NCBI GenBank assembly: GCA_001557505.1
Contig: LSAX01000001.1
Location: forward strand, 3,472,001 to 3,536,000
From: Reticulascus tulasneorum
Taxonomy: Eukaryota > Ascomycota > Sordariomycetes > Glomerellales > Reticulascaceae
Length of the DNA stretch: 64,000 nucleotides
Direction of reading: 5' to 3'
A program made the translations under genes and the position numbers. Below the pieces are notes generated by a model. The model saw only the letters and a program-made list of their open reading frames with translations, searched no databases and had not been told where the DNA came from. Positions 11,245-22,858 of the stretch are shown piece by piece (the first letter of the stretch is position 1; each line of letters begins with the position of its first letter).

Positions 11245-12649
11245 AGTCAGCGAGTATGTGCGCAGTGCGCCCGAGATGTGGGGGTTCTATGGCTAGCCTG
11301 CTACGTAGATGGCACTGGATGGAGTGAGTGAAGTCTGAATGCCTGCGATGGAGACAACACATTCCATAGCAGAGCCAACCAGCTGCTCCCAGGGGATTGG
11401 CCTTGCATCGACTAACCTCTCGAGTCAGGGAATCCAAGCATGGTTTCAAAGAGGCCAGTTTCTCCCGAAATACTGCAGGAGTGCCGAGAGCCCGAGGCTC
11501 CGAAGAGGATTCATCTGTCCCCAGACCATGACCAGCGATAAACGATTCGTCTAGCAAGCCCGGCGCAACTCCAGATCGTGCCTGTATGCGCTCGAATGCA
11601 TGCAAGCTGCACTATCCAAGAGACCAATCTCCAGTCCCAAGCTCCATCCTGCATAGTGCCTACATATCACCCACATATCTACGCATTAAAGGGGTCTATT
11701 AAGAGCAAGCCTTGCGACTGGTTGACATGAATGTGCATAACAACAAAATAAAAACCCGCAAACTCAAAAACAAAACGTCGTGTTGGCGATTTTGCTTTTT
11801 TTTCGGGGTGCTTGTTTCGCCAGGTCCACTTTCTGCAGCTTTGCAGCAAGACTCCGTCCGCATGCAGCGTTTAATGACCGATGAGACGTTTATTCGGCCC
11901 TCACTGGTCAAGGGAATGGGGTCTTGTGCCAAGGAGCTGCAGGACGACAAACCTGCCCTGAAGCTCATCGCATGTTACAAATTGTACCTGCGAGTTTGAG
12001 AGGCGCATTCCACAAGTCCCAGAGCCGTCGCAGAGGGACACCGCACGAACGAATTCGAGGAGAAAGTTGAGCCTCCCCCTTCACTCGCTACGAAGGACCT
12101 AGTTGGAGAGGGAGGGCGGGGTCTGCCACGAGTTCAAGGATGGCACAGTCCCTCAGCTAGAAGGTAACCTGAAACACCTTCGGTTTGTCTGTTCTCTTTT
12201 TCCTTCTTCATCTGATCAATGACGGACTCTATCCGTGCTCCACATTCATTCATGGGGGAAGCCCAGAACCCTGGAGACCAGCCAACCCCCCCCCATCATC
12301 AGCTTGCGTCAATACCCGCTGGTGCGGAGGACCCGGTGGGACGAGACGTATGGTTGATGCCCGTTAATTCTACGAGACGCCATGTCTCATGCACACCATG
12401 CGAACTACTCCATTTAGCCGGACTAGGAAACCAGGAATTCAATCCACAGCTTCGAGCATGACAGTAATCCCGGGTGATCGAAAGAAGTCTTGGTGATCGT
12501 TGATCACTAGTTAATGGCTTCTTGCACTTCTTCTAGATCGTCCTGTTCATTCCGGGGCGGTTCCATGCTAGACTCATCGCATGAACACCAGTCCGGAGAG
12601 TGGTCGTTCATGCCATCATCCTAAAATTCCATCGACTTCGCCGCCGTCA

Positions 12650-15262
12650 TCAGGCCTCCTGTGCCAGCGTTGACACATCAGGGTATCTGAGGTCTGCATT
12701 CTCCTCCAGGAACTCCATCCACTTCTTCAGAAACTTGCTCCCTCTGCAGGGAGTCCGAAAAGGTCAGCAAGCGATAGATTCGGCCGAAGGCCCCCCATAC
12801 TCTTATGCAAGTCCATAACGTCTCAGGAGGAAACAAGCATCTGTGCTGAATGGTACCACCAGAAACTCCAAACAAATGAAGAAAGAGGAAATCTGCGACG
12901 CAACTCACTTCTTGACTGTCTCCGAGTCCCCGATGACTGTTAACGAGCGTTTGGGTCGGGTCATAGCAACTGTTGTGCATCAACATCCTGCACACTCAAG
13001 ACCACATGTTCGCAGTGTGCATGAATCAACTCACCGTTGAGTCGTCTCTTCTCGCCTAGGAATCCGACTTCGCCCTCGGAATTGCTTCGCACGAGGCTGA
13101 CAATCACAGCCTCTTTCTCGCGGCCCTGGAAGCCGTCGACACTGCCCAGCTCGATGCCCTGGAATTTCTCTTTTAGTGGCGCGAGGAGCGCGAGCTTAAA
13201 TTTCGTCTGAAGTCAGCATCGAACGAACCAGCCTTAATGGGACATGCTAAGAAAATCCGGCATGTTGGATGAGCTTACTTGCGCATTATAGGGGGTCACC
13301 ACTGCGATGTCCTCCGGCCTGACGCCAGCCTCGACGAGAGTCCGGACATGCTGCTTCACGAGTGCGGCTTCCATCTCGTTACTCTTGCTCTCGCCGTGAA
13401 GACTAAACTTCTCTTTCTTGACCGTATCCTTGTCGTCGTCTTCATTCTTCTCGGGGAAGTCTCCGCCTTGTGTGTCAATGAATATCACTGGCTCGGTCGT
13501 GTCCTCGGTGTCTTGTACTTCGTACGGCAAGTCTCTCAGGAGACGGGCCTTGACTGCGTCCGCAGCAAGTAGTTTGTCTTCGTATAACTCGTCTGATGGA
13601 AACCTCATGATCTTCTCATGCATGCGGTACTGTGTCGTGAGCATTCGCTTGATAGAGTTCCCATAAAGGCCGAGTAATCTGTCGAAAAGAGTTGTCTCGA
13701 GTGTCATCCCCTTGATCTGCTTGCTCTCCTCGTTCTTTTTCGCCTTGACTTTGGAATTGTTCGACTTGATGGTCGGCGGGAGTTGGAGGTGATCGCCAGC
13801 GCAGACTACCTTCTTCGCAGAAAGTAGCGGCACCCAGCATTGTGCTTCCAGCGCCTGGCTAGCTTCATCGATAATAACGACGTCAAACTCTTCGTTCTTC
13901 AACTGGTAACCCCCAGCCCCGTGCAACGTCGCCAGCACGACCTTGCTGCCGCCGACAAGGTTGCTGACGCACTTCTTCTCCCGCTCCCGGTACTCCTTCC
14001 GAAGCTCCTTGAGCTCCGTGTAGATCTGGCGCCTCTCGCGCCCGTTGCGTGTTTTCTTGATAGACGCCTGTTTGGCGTCCATCTCGGCACGGACATCCTT
14101 GACGATGGCGCCGGCCTCGGAGGTCTGGGTCAGCACATCGAGCGAGTGGGCTACCACAGACGGGAGGAGCCGGGCCGGATGCCCCAGGCGGAGGATGGGG
14201 ATCTTGTGCGGCGCGAGACGCTCGACGATGTTGTCTACTGAGATGTTGGAGGGGCCGCAGACGAGGATTCTGAGGTTGAGCTTGATCATCTGGAGGATCA
14301 GCTCAATGAGCGTGTGGGTTTTGCCGGTCTATAGCCAGTTAGTAGATGCCCAACCCCAGCTTAGGAAGTGAACTCTGTGTATGCTTACACCCGGAGGTCC
14401 ATGAATAAGAGCAACTTCTCTGGATGCCAGTGCAAAGCGGATGGCATCCTTCTGTGAATCATTAAGTGTTGGGTCAACCCACTCGATCTTGCCGACCCCT
14501 GGGTCTGCGCTCAAGTCCTCGGGGACAGGTGACGGGCTAGAGAGGCCGAAAAGGACTCGGATGAAGCTCGAGTAGTCTGACTCTGTCATCTTCTGCAGCT
14601 TTTCCATAGTCTGGTTCATCCTACATCGCCATGTTAGTAAGCTGCCCATCGGCGGCCCGGAGTGACCTCTCCAGAGATATCGCAAAGCATATCCAAGAAT
14701 CTGATTTCAGGACAAGAACGCCAACAGTCACCAGGGAGACCTCGCTTCCGTCAAGGTCGCCTCCATTCGGACATCGCGCAGAGAAGACATACCGTCGGTA
14801 CGTGACATCATCCGCCAGCTTAACAGCCCACACCCTCCCCGCAAACTCAACCTCCTCCCGGCCCTCCTCAACCGCGACGCCGAGCCCCTCCCTCCTGACC
14901 CTCGTCACCACGCTGCGGGCGCCCCGCTTCTCCAGATCCGCCACCTCGCGCTTCTTCGCGCTACCGGCGGGCTGCTCCGCCACGAGCACGATATCGCCGG
15001 GCCGTAGCCCGTGCTCCGCCACCTCGCCCGAGCCGGAGGTGGCGGGGTCAGGCACGAGCTCCAGGACGGTGCGGCCGCCGAGTCCGGTGCGCTGCGAGGC
15101 GATGAGCAGATTGGTGATGGCGAGGCCGGCCCGCTGAAGGGCGGCGGGGGAGTGTGAGGTGAGCAGGGCCGAGTTTTCTTGGATCTCGGAGGCGAGCTCC
15201 GCAGACAGGAGAGTCAGTTGGGTGGCGGCGAAGGCCGGGATAGGTACGGGGTTCGGAGCCAT
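12650..15262 (-). CDS. hcs1: Hcs1/IGHMBP2-like superfamily 1B DNA helicase
   Basis: UPF1-like 5'-3' helicase, called DNA polymerase alpha-associated helicase A in yeast. Six exons: 15262-14793, 14620-14389, 14328-13279, 13206-13035, 12969-12909, 12743-12650, giving 692 residues against 683 in yeast. Every junction preserves frame, and introns are 172, 60, 72, 65 and 165 nt. The N-terminal beta-barrel region (DIVLVAEQ, then [15 protein letters not shown]) is followed by Walker A GPPGTGKT (231-238, split by the 60-nt intron). Next come motif Ia LVCGPSN, Walker [11 protein letters not shown] (~388), GDHLQLPPT (~412), TQYRM (~466), [19 protein letters not shown] and [14 protein letters not shown] (motif VI). 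The first in-frame ATG of the helicase sequence (15262) is used. An upstream in-frame ATG at 15361 would add 33 residues. The expected role is nucleic-acid unwinding in replication or RNA metabolism. Confidence 0.95.
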
Positions 15263-15585
15263 TTTTGAGATGTTCTGAGGATTCTGGGGATCGGATTGTG
15301 CGTGGGCGACTTTGACATGGCGTGGGAGCCCTGGTAGTTGAAGGTGGGAAGTCGGGATCATGAATGAGATGCTGAAAAGTCAAAACATGTCCGATTTTTC
15401 TCTTCGCATATTGACTTAACCATCACATGAGCTCAAGAGCTGGGTTTTACGAGTAGACCATTTTTGGTATCACATGCACTGCCTGCCTATGCAAATATTA
15501 TACTTGCCGATCGCGAGCCAACATCCAGCAAGAACTACTGCTAACCCGAAAATCACAAAACCGTTCAATGCCCAGATATCCGCCT

Positions 15586-16707
15586 TTACGTACTACCAGA
15601 GGGTTGCGCCACGATCACGACAATCAACGAAATAACCATCACCGCAAGCGCCACGATAGAAACTAGTATAATGGTCCCCCTGCTCGCCGGGAACTTGCCC
15701 TTCATCACCCACTGCTGGGCCTGGAAATACCGCCGGTAACCCAGGAAGAGTATTATGATGCTGATGCTGAGGAACGTTGCACCGAGCGGCTTGCCGAGGC
15801 GGCGGAGTGTTTGCATGTTCGGGTCTCGCGACCCGTTCGAGTCGCTCAGGGACGTGTTCAGTCGGAAAAGCTGTGTGACGGCTATGCCGATCGATGCAAA
15901 TGCCAGAGATGTCCGTAGCCAGGCGAGGAACGTTCGTTCTACATGAGATGGATGTTAGCTATGAAGGGAACTATCACCGTTGTGAGAAAGAGAGAGACCA
16001 TACCCAACGCCAGATGATCTCGAGCCACACTCCCCTTATTCTCCAGCTCAATTGACTTGAAGTTGTCGAGAAACTTGAAATACCCCGGCTTGTGTTCTTG
16101 CTCCGGCGCACTCCCATTCTGTTCCTCTGCAGGCGGGGACCCTCGCGCCCCCAACGATGCCTGCGACCTCTGGCTATTGACTTTGCGCGCTCTCGGCGCC
16201 GTGCTCGTCTGCGTTGTTGTGCTCTCGTAATTCAGCTCCGAACCGCGAGCCACGATGCCCGTCCTCTCGTCCGCGCTGCTGTTGTGTTCATCTTCGACGA
16301 TCGTGGACGAGCGGTCTCGCAGCAGTGCGGGGTTACGTCTCGGAGAGTGCGATGTTGAGACGGCGGTTCCCATATCCTCAGCAAGAACAGCTTCGGCGCG
16401 TTCCCTAGCAGTCTAGTCAAAATGTCTCGTAAGCGATGTATTCTCTCTCAAAGGCTTTCCCAGAACTTGGAATTAAGAGCGGACTGAAGGGTAGGCGGTT
16501 GCAAGGCGCGTGACTGCCGGCAAAGGTTCTCTGAGACGTCAATTAACCAGCCTCACGTACCTCTAAAATGTCATTGATGCGCCGTCTATTCGCAGACTGC
16601 CTCCTAGACAGAGATTCCCTTTGTGCTCGGGATTCATCGAACGAGACCCGAGTATTTACAGCTGGCTGGGAAGGAGCGGGCAGCGGTGCATTTTCGCGGT
16701 CTGCCAT
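15586..16707 (-). CDS. DUF202 (YidH-like) three-span membrane protein
   Basis: Function not established for the family. Exons 16707-16561, 16412-16004 and 15938-15586 encode 302 residues; donors GTACGT and GTATGG. The N-terminal ~150 residues are polar, Ser/Arg-rich and probably disordered. The DUF202 core begins just before the hallmark ERTFLAWLRTSLAFASIGIA (from residue 186). It continues with two more hydrophobic helices (LGATFLSISIIILFLGY and TIILVSIVALAVMVISLIVV), so three spans with a short tail. Similar fungal proteins reside in endomembranes, and the core resembles the membrane part of vacuolar transporter-chaperone proteins; location here is inference. The start at 16707 is the first in-frame ATG. 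The 148-nt first intron is supported by frame rather than by strong homology, so the first exon is less certain. It lies 323 bp upstream of hcs1 on the same strand. Confidence 0.85.
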
Positions 16708-18412
16708 GGCCAGCAGCGCGCATGCTGGTGATGTCAACGGCCGATTTTCGCGACGCAGGGGTCTCGTGACGTGATCGGGACAAGGCGTAGGCTAATCTCT
16801 AGTTTTTGGGGAAATCGGGGTGTTGCTGGAGGGTTGGAGGGCTGGATCTGTGGGTTTTATGCGCGATAGCGTCGATATCCCGGCGAAATGGATATGTACT
16901 AGGATCGTTGAAAAAAGAAGCGCTGATGCAATCCTGGGCTAATTTGATGATATTCTGCGAGGTTGAGGGGGCGCTAGCTTCTTGGTCTCTGCCAGGTTTT
17001 GGACGCTAGGTTGGCATCATAGGTACCGTGATCAGGGTCCGGCTTATCCAGACTCGCGACTCGTTAGCACATGGTGCAATCGTGATTAGGAGTGCCGGCT
17101 CGCCGAGCGAATTACATGTACCCCGCCATCAGTCTTTGTCGGGATCGTCCTCCGGCTGCCGGATGGGCGTCCATCATCGTCCGGCAGAGGCTGCTGTTTC
17201 CGGGTGGGCAGTCGGCGGAGTGTGCGTCGTGAATTTCTTAATTGACCATGTCAGAGCGTAGTATGTAGGAAGAAGAGTTTCAGCAACGTTCAGCGGATCA
17301 ACGGAGTGCTGACAAGTAGATTTAAAGGAATGGAAGAAGAAGAGGGGTTGCGCTTGACCAACCTCCAACTGAAAGCTTTCATGTATAGGCATATATATGC
17401 ATGGATTCCCGGGACAAACTCTAAATCCTGGGTGTCGTACAACGAGACATGCCCTGAGCTGGTGAGGCCTACTCGAGTACAGGACTTGCAAAAGAGCGGC
17501 CCCGCACGCCGGTACAGCTCCGTCTATGTCCAAAGCTCGAGTTTCTTGTCAGACATAACAGTCACTAACGAGTCTCCATAAGAGGGAAACTCGAAGGTAT
17601 AGTCCCCTACCTTCGGTCCTAACCTACGAAATGTGATGTATCTTTGAATCTGCGAGGCACGTTTCCACCTTTGTTGATTGTCCTCTGTATATGAAACTTT
17701 GTCTCAATCCATCCAGTCTTTAGCCGCGTTATTTGATAGCATCTTGACCGCACCCCACGCAAGACCTCTCGTCGAAGGCGACATATCATCCAGAGTCATA
17801 CTTCCCTTCATGCTTGATAGCCCCAATCTCTTTTGTAGTCCATGTAACACACGATCCTACCCCAACCCACGCCCCGGAAAGAGCTGGCTACTGCCACGCA
17901 GAAAGCAGCCTTGGATCTAGCCCCAAACTGTCTAAACGCCGGCGATTTGCATTAAAACCTGGGCAACAACTCGCTCACCCACCTCCAGAACCTTTTCAGG
18001 CGTACCTTCGTGACTATCGACGATGTTGTATCCACGCCAAAGGTCGTATGAAGGTAGAGGCATCGGTGATGACAGACATATATATGCGGCTCATCGTCTA
18101 GACTATCAGCAGCTGCATCAAAACGATGGGGGCCCACAGTTAGATCGCCGAGTTTGAATGCGCGAGCAGGGACGCGAACGGGCCATTTGGGAAGCCGCTC
18201 GCTGGAAACGTTAAGGCTCAGGGAGCCGACACGGAGGAAAATGGAACTCGCCGCTGGATACGAACTTAAACAGTCGCAGGAGGTTACAGTGACCGACGGT
18301 TGAAAGATATTTCGTCTCACGGCCTACAGGAAGCAGAAGGCGAGTGTGGCCCGGTGTGTCACCCGTATGCGTGCGTCTCTTCTCAGAAGACCATCCGTGG
18401 TGTCCAGACTGA
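16708..18412. other. 1.7-kb spacer between the DUF202 gene and dph6
   Basis: No gene I can support. A 122-codon frame on the minus strand (17952-18320) just beyond the dph6 stop looks protein-like in composition but matches nothing I know. It more likely lies in the dph6 3' flank. Confidence 0.5.
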
Positions 18413-21004
18413 TTATTCTTGGCTTTCCACTTGGTAAGTGAATACTGCTACTGCGGCAAGCTTTGTTCCTGTACCAGACCATACCGACCGGCAAGGAATA
18501 ATAGTTGCACAATCTCGACTGCCCGTCATAATCCTCCAGGGTAGAGGAGAACTGAACTGAGTGGCATCGGCGTAGATCAGATGTGGCATGAACATCTGCT
18601 GGGTTTCCTCATTGTTCGAACCCAAGGAAACTTGGTACGCAAGTATGATCTGGTCAGTGATATCCTCAAGCCTTTGAGCAGGGACTCCAGGCTCTTGCGC
18701 CTCAATCGAAAGAATGCTGTGCGTATACAGACTGTTGGCAGTACTCACTGTCACGTGGGTTACTCTCGAACGAAAGCGGTGCTCCGGAGCCGAGGTGACG
18801 GAGCAGGACGTTACGTTAACAGTCGATGGATCGAGTTGGGACAGACCGATGTGAGCATGCCATTCCACCTCAGCTTGCCGCGGCAGCTCTTCGACTTCGA
18901 CTGCGAAGAAGGGCGACACTTGATCCTCTCTTCGCTGCGCCTGCTGCGATGCGACTACTTCCCAGTCGGGAAGCGGTGTTTGAGCACCCTGCGCATTGTC
19001 TCCTGACCTAAATGACATGAACTGTGGGTTGAACTTTCTGTCCCAGAGATCGGGGCCCTCATCCTCAAGATCCGACCCATCCTCTTCTGAGTGTAGATGA
19101 ACATTTGCCCAGGCCTTCGCTGCTAGTCGGGCCCGATGCGGCATGTCTGCGGCGCTCTCGGCTCTTGGGAAGTATGCGACGACGCTGGTCCAGAACTGCA
19201 CGTGCATTTCGGTGCCGATTCGCCAAAGATGCTGGAGTGATAAAATAATTTGCGTATGTAGGCCTGTCGAGGATGCAAGGGGCAGCACCATGGTGGCTGG
19301 CACAAGTGGTATTTGGCCAGCAATGGATGTTAACCTTGGCCCTTCTTCCGTCGCGCCGCTTTCCCGAGCAGATGTACTGCTGATCATCCCACCATGGAGA
19401 GGAACAGATATTGCTTGGCTGTAGGGGCCAATATTTGCTGGTGCCCAGTAAGATCGAGACTGCACGTGAAGCCCGTTGCGGTCACTGCTGGCAACTCCTG
19501 GTCTGAGTGCGATGTGCATGAGAATGTTGCAGCCTTCGGGGAGCAGGTCGCCACAGGATATGGTAACCCGAGAGGGAGGATTTGGGTGGCTGAAGATTGT
19601 ACCATAGACGTTGTTGACGGCAGGAAAGTCAGACATGCGTCGCAATACAACAATGGTATTGGTGATAGTAGTAGAAGGCAGGTTCTGGGGCCACATGGGA
19701 TCCTCGAGGAAACGAACAAGCTGGTGTTTGATCAAGTTCGTCTCCTCTTCTATGGAGCGTGGAGCGGCTGGCTCAGCTTCCACATGCGATGAAGTGGGCG
19801 AATTTCCGGATGCCAACATCGTCGCTGAGAGAACTGAGTGACATACCCTGGGAGGAGTCTGCGACCTGACTCCAACGTATTGGCTTACGGTCTTTGGGTC
19901 GAACTCATGTGTAGCTGAAAGAGCGTCGTTCGTTGCCGGACCATCCGCCTGGTCAAGACCATGTAGAACTGAATGAAACCTGCGATCCAGCATCTCTGGG
20001 ACGCGGATTTGCAATCCGCCCCTATTCCCCTCAATGTCAGCCTCGAGCTTGTCCTCAACACTCGCCCCCTGAAAGCTCAACCACGACGTCCCACCACCCT
20101 CTCTCACAACCCGCTTCCCTGCATCTACAACCACAATCCTTTTGCTGAACAGCACCGGCGGCCCATCGAGTACAATCGTCTCGAACTCTCCTCCCTCGCC
20201 CAAGACCGCCCCATCACCACCAGCTCCAAACCTCTGAAGACCCCTTTTCAGCCTCTCGGCACCAGCGGCGCTACTCACCCTCTCCCACAGAAAACTCTCA
20301 TCCAGCCCCGCACTAGCAACCTTGACTATCCTGGCATCCAGACCTGCGGCAGCCATGTCATGCAGTAGCTGTGCATCATCCGACTTTCCGCTAGACGCCG
20401 GTGCCGGCAAGATGGGATACTTCCATAGATACGCGAGCGGCGTGAGCTTCAGGCGCAAGGCCACAGACTCAACTCGCGTACGCTGATAGGACGAGAGTAT
20501 GGCGCCGGCGCAAAGGGCATTGGCCTCCGGGTGGCGCGCCATGATCGTCTTGAGGAGCGGCACCATGCTCTCCGTCTCATCGACGCCAGCGCCGGCTACC
20601 GCGGAGTGGGCATCGTAGTCACGGGCGGAGTCCTTGGCGCCACCGTGGATGGGCTGGCGGTAGAGGGGCAGGTTCGTAGCGGTAGCGTAGAGGGGAATGA
20701 TCTGGTGGCCAACAGTCTGGTACATGAAACTGTTCAAGTCCTCCTCCTGATCGTCTTGCCCCATCCCTATGTCTGCGCCGTCCCTGGTTTCGAGCCCCCC
20801 GACAGGGGACTCCGGACGGATGATGGTCGTTCCTGAGCCTCCATTCTCATTGCCAGAAGTGGTGGCCGCGGACTCTGACCGAGCTGGGTATAGGTTCGCG
20901 AGAGCCACGACAATGTGCCCGTTCTGTAAGCAGTGGAGAATGGAGTAGAAGCTATCCTTGCCACCCGATATCAGGGCAATGACATTCAAGCTTTCCGATG
21001 CCAT
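18413..21004 (-). CDS. dph6: Diphthine-ammonia ligase Dph6
   Basis: Catalyses the last step of diphthamide synthesis on elongation factor 2: ATP-dependent amidation of diphthine, in the cytosol. Single exon of 863 residues, starting MASESLNVIALISGGKDSFYS. The PP-loop ATP-pyrophosphatase motif SGGKDS is at 13-18, GAILSSYQRTRVE at ~167-179, and the family signature LGEGGEFETIVLDGP at ~268-282. As in other eukaryotic Dph6 proteins, two RidA/YjgF-like domains follow the ATPase. The first is around YWAPANIGPYSQAI and GQIPLVPATM (~535-600); the second is in the last ~200 residues, ending PCRSVWSGTGTKLAAVAVF. An acidic insert at ~45-90 separates the first strand from the rest of the fold. A GTATGT inside the linker (near 19847) was tested as an intron donor, but no downstream AG gives a multiple of three. 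Confidence 0.95.
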   Translation of the reverse strand: MASESLNVIALISGGKDSFYSILHCLQNGHIVVALANLYPARSESAATTSGNENGGSGTTIIRPESPVGGLETRDGADIGMGQDDQEEDLNSFMYQTVGHQIIPLYATATNLPLYRQPIHGGAKDSARDYDAHSAVAGAGVDETESMVPLLKTIMARHPEANALCAGAILSSYQRTRVESVALRLKLTPLAYLWKYPILPAPASSGKSDDAQLLHDMAAAGLDARIVKVASAGLDESFLWERVSSAAGAERLKRGLQRFGAGGDGAVLGEGGEFETIVLDGPPVLFSKRIVVVDAGKRVVREGGGTSWLSFQGASVEDKLEADIEGNRGGLQIRVPEMLDRRFHSVLHGLDQADGPATNDALSATHEFDPKTVSQYVGVRSQTPPRVCHSVLSATMLASGNSPTSSHVEAEPAAPRSIEEETNLIKHQLVRFLEDPMWPQNLPSTTITNTIVVLRRMSDFPAVNNVYGTIFSHPNPPSRVTISCGDLLPEGCNILMHIALRPGVASSDRNGLHVQSRSYWAPANIGPYSQAISVPLHGGMISSTSARESGATEEGPRLTSIAGQIPLVPATMVLPLASSTGLHTQIILSLQHLWRIGTEMHVQFWTSVVAYFPRAESAADMPHRARLAAKAWANVHLHSEEDGSDLEDEGPDLWDRKFNPQFMSFRSGDNAQGAQTPLPDWEVVASQQAQRREDQVSPFFAVEVEELPRQAEVEWHAHIGLSQLDPSTVNVTSCSVTSAPEHRFRSRVTHVTVSTANSLYTHSILSIEAQEPGVPAQRLEDITDQIILAYQVSLGSNNEETQQMFMPHLIYADATQFSSPLPWRIMTGSRDCATIIPCRSVWSGTGTKLAAVAVFTYQVESQE

Positions 21005-22858
21005 GACGGAGTAAAGGGGCAGTTTGCCCGCAGTCGCTCAGTAACAACGGGCTATCTCAACCGAATCATGGCTTGGCCGAGGTAAGGAGACTACTTGATA
21101 GTTCGTCCGGAACACTGTCCCAGTCCTCGTTGCGATGATGGGATGCGCTGAAAAGTTGTGCTAATGTGAAGAGGTACCCACTAAAAGACCCACCGACAAT
21201 TCGTTAGGTACTTATCTTAGGGACTAGTTGGGCCGGGGCTCTCAGGCCTCGCCTTATCCGCTAAACCTCCCCAGACCACCGGAGCCGACGCCTGTCAGGC
21301 ACTTGTCGTAGCAAGGGTCAGGTCTATAGTTTAGCGGTTTCGTCCAAGCGGGCCGCCCCAAAATTGCCAGTCGATCACTAGCGAACTACTGACAAGGCTC
21401 CCCCTCCTAGAAATGACGCTACTTACTCGAGACGAGAGGTCTGAGACAGCCCTGGAAAGGTCAAGAAGAAGATCGAACCGCCTCCACTCAACCCACCGTC
21501 CTAATGAATATCGGCCGAGGGGTTCGCAGAGTTGAGAGCTAGCGATGTAACGCAGGCCTGGCGATTGACGAAGATAAGGGACCCGTCGCTTCTCTGCTTG
21601 GGAGGGAGAGATGGAAGGAAGCCTTCTGTATCCTCCAGCGGCGTCTAGCTCCTGGCCACGAGCCGGAAGAGAAGGAAGAGAGCCAGATCCACAATCTTTT
21701 CTTTTTTAATAGCAACGGTTCTGACTCGCATGAAGCTGTGACTAGTTGTTTGACACTGGCCTTGTCCACGTCATCTACCTGTCACCGTGGCACAGGCACA
21801 GGCACAGGCAAGACAAGGCTTGGAGAAGACCTCACTTCCATGAACAAGCTTGGCTGGATTAGACTTCACCCCGGATCTTCGACATTAGCTACGAAGTGGG
21901 ACATGCCACGGATGGTACTACAGAGCAGAGCAGGACTTCACGAAGTTGGTTGCAAAGGTGAGAAGAGTCGGTGAGTTTGGCAGCTTTAAAATCTTTGTTT
22001 TGTCAAAGTAGTAGTCTGTAGATATACATGAGTTCGCAGAAAGCAGCTTCTGTCTGATGATGATTGTGACCTGCACACCACCCCCACTTTTGCTTGATAG
22101 CCAGTGCTTGAAGACCTGCGAAATCGTGAAAACGAGAGCAACTGAAGAATCCAAGTCCGAATGTGAACACAAGAAGGCGATGGGGAAGAAGACGACATGT
22201 CGACAACTTCATTCCCCGCCGGTGGAGAAGTTTTTGATCCATAGCGATGACGGTTGCCCTGCCTCCGCATGCTGTACAGATGACAACGAGCGTAGAGAAA
22301 GGTACGCTGGCCGCCAAAACATTGTGTTTCGTGTCTTCCCCCCTTCCATCGCGCAAATAAAAAAGGCTAATAAAACGAGCAAACATTGGTGTTATGTCTC
22401 TCTAAAGCAAGTCCACCGTACACGCCACGTTTCCCGATCCGGGTTGATCCGCCTGCTCCTTGCGTCTCTTGAAACTTTTTGGTCATCATGCACCTTGAAA
22501 ACAACACACCCCTCTCGACGCAAGCCATCCTCAGGCTGACAAAATATAGTCTTGGTTGTAAAAATATTGGTACAGAGAAGGCAATGGGATCTAAGTGCCA
22601 CACAAAACCGCTTGCACTTTTGATGTGATGATCTCCCAAGATGGATGGTCTGCATGTTCAGCCTGATTCATAGATGCTGCGCCGTGGGATGTTCTTCCCG
22701 TTTTGACCCTATTGACCGATCCGCGTAAGGCTAGCGGGGTAGGTCGGAGAAAGAAGAAGTTTTTGTCATCAAAGTCGTGTCAGGCGTTGTGCCGGAGAGG
22801 CCAACCAGGGGCCGCCTCCGACAATAGGGTATTTGATTTTTGCTGAAGCGACTGCTGT
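21005..22858. other. 1.85-kb spacer between dph6 promoter and msn2-like 3' end
   Basis: The dph6 5' leader and promoter should lie just above 21005, and the 3' UTR of the Msn2/Seb1-like gene just below 22858. A 160-codon frame (22057-22539, +) is antisense to that UTR and has no family sequence. A GGCACA hexamer repeat sits at 21789-21809. Confidence 0.5.
21789..21809. repeat. (GGCACA)3 hexamer repeat
   Basis: Three direct GGCACA units followed by a partial fourth. Confidence 0.85.

Larger units (their letters stand above)
7006..12649. other. 5.6-kb spacer without a recognisable gene
   Basis: Lies between the 5' end of the coiled-coil gene and the 3' end of hcs1. The first few hundred bases are probably promoter and leader of the coiled-coil gene (GA-rich tract at 7325-7350). 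Open frames up to ~170 codons occur on both strands but overlap one another, lack family sequence and show no splice logic. The stretch holds a TGGA microsatellite, a 23-C run, a small minisatellite, inverted repeats at 8542-8564 and 8751-8806, and two CTACGTAG palindromes (11235, 11301). Confidence 0.55.

Noticed and set aside
19790..19857. Possible intron in dph6 starting GTATGT.
   Set aside because: No downstream AG gives a frame-preserving intron; the uninterrupted frame reads on normally.
21317..21393. tRNA-like stretch with GTCAG/CTGAC ends about 77 nt apart and an A-box-like TAGTTTAGCGGTT.
   Set aside because: No proper B box (GGTTCRANNCC), a mismatched T stem and no clear anticodon arm.
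22057..22539. 160-codon plus-strand frame.
   Set aside because: Lies opposite the probable 3' UTR of the Msn2/Seb1-like gene; no recognisable sequence.
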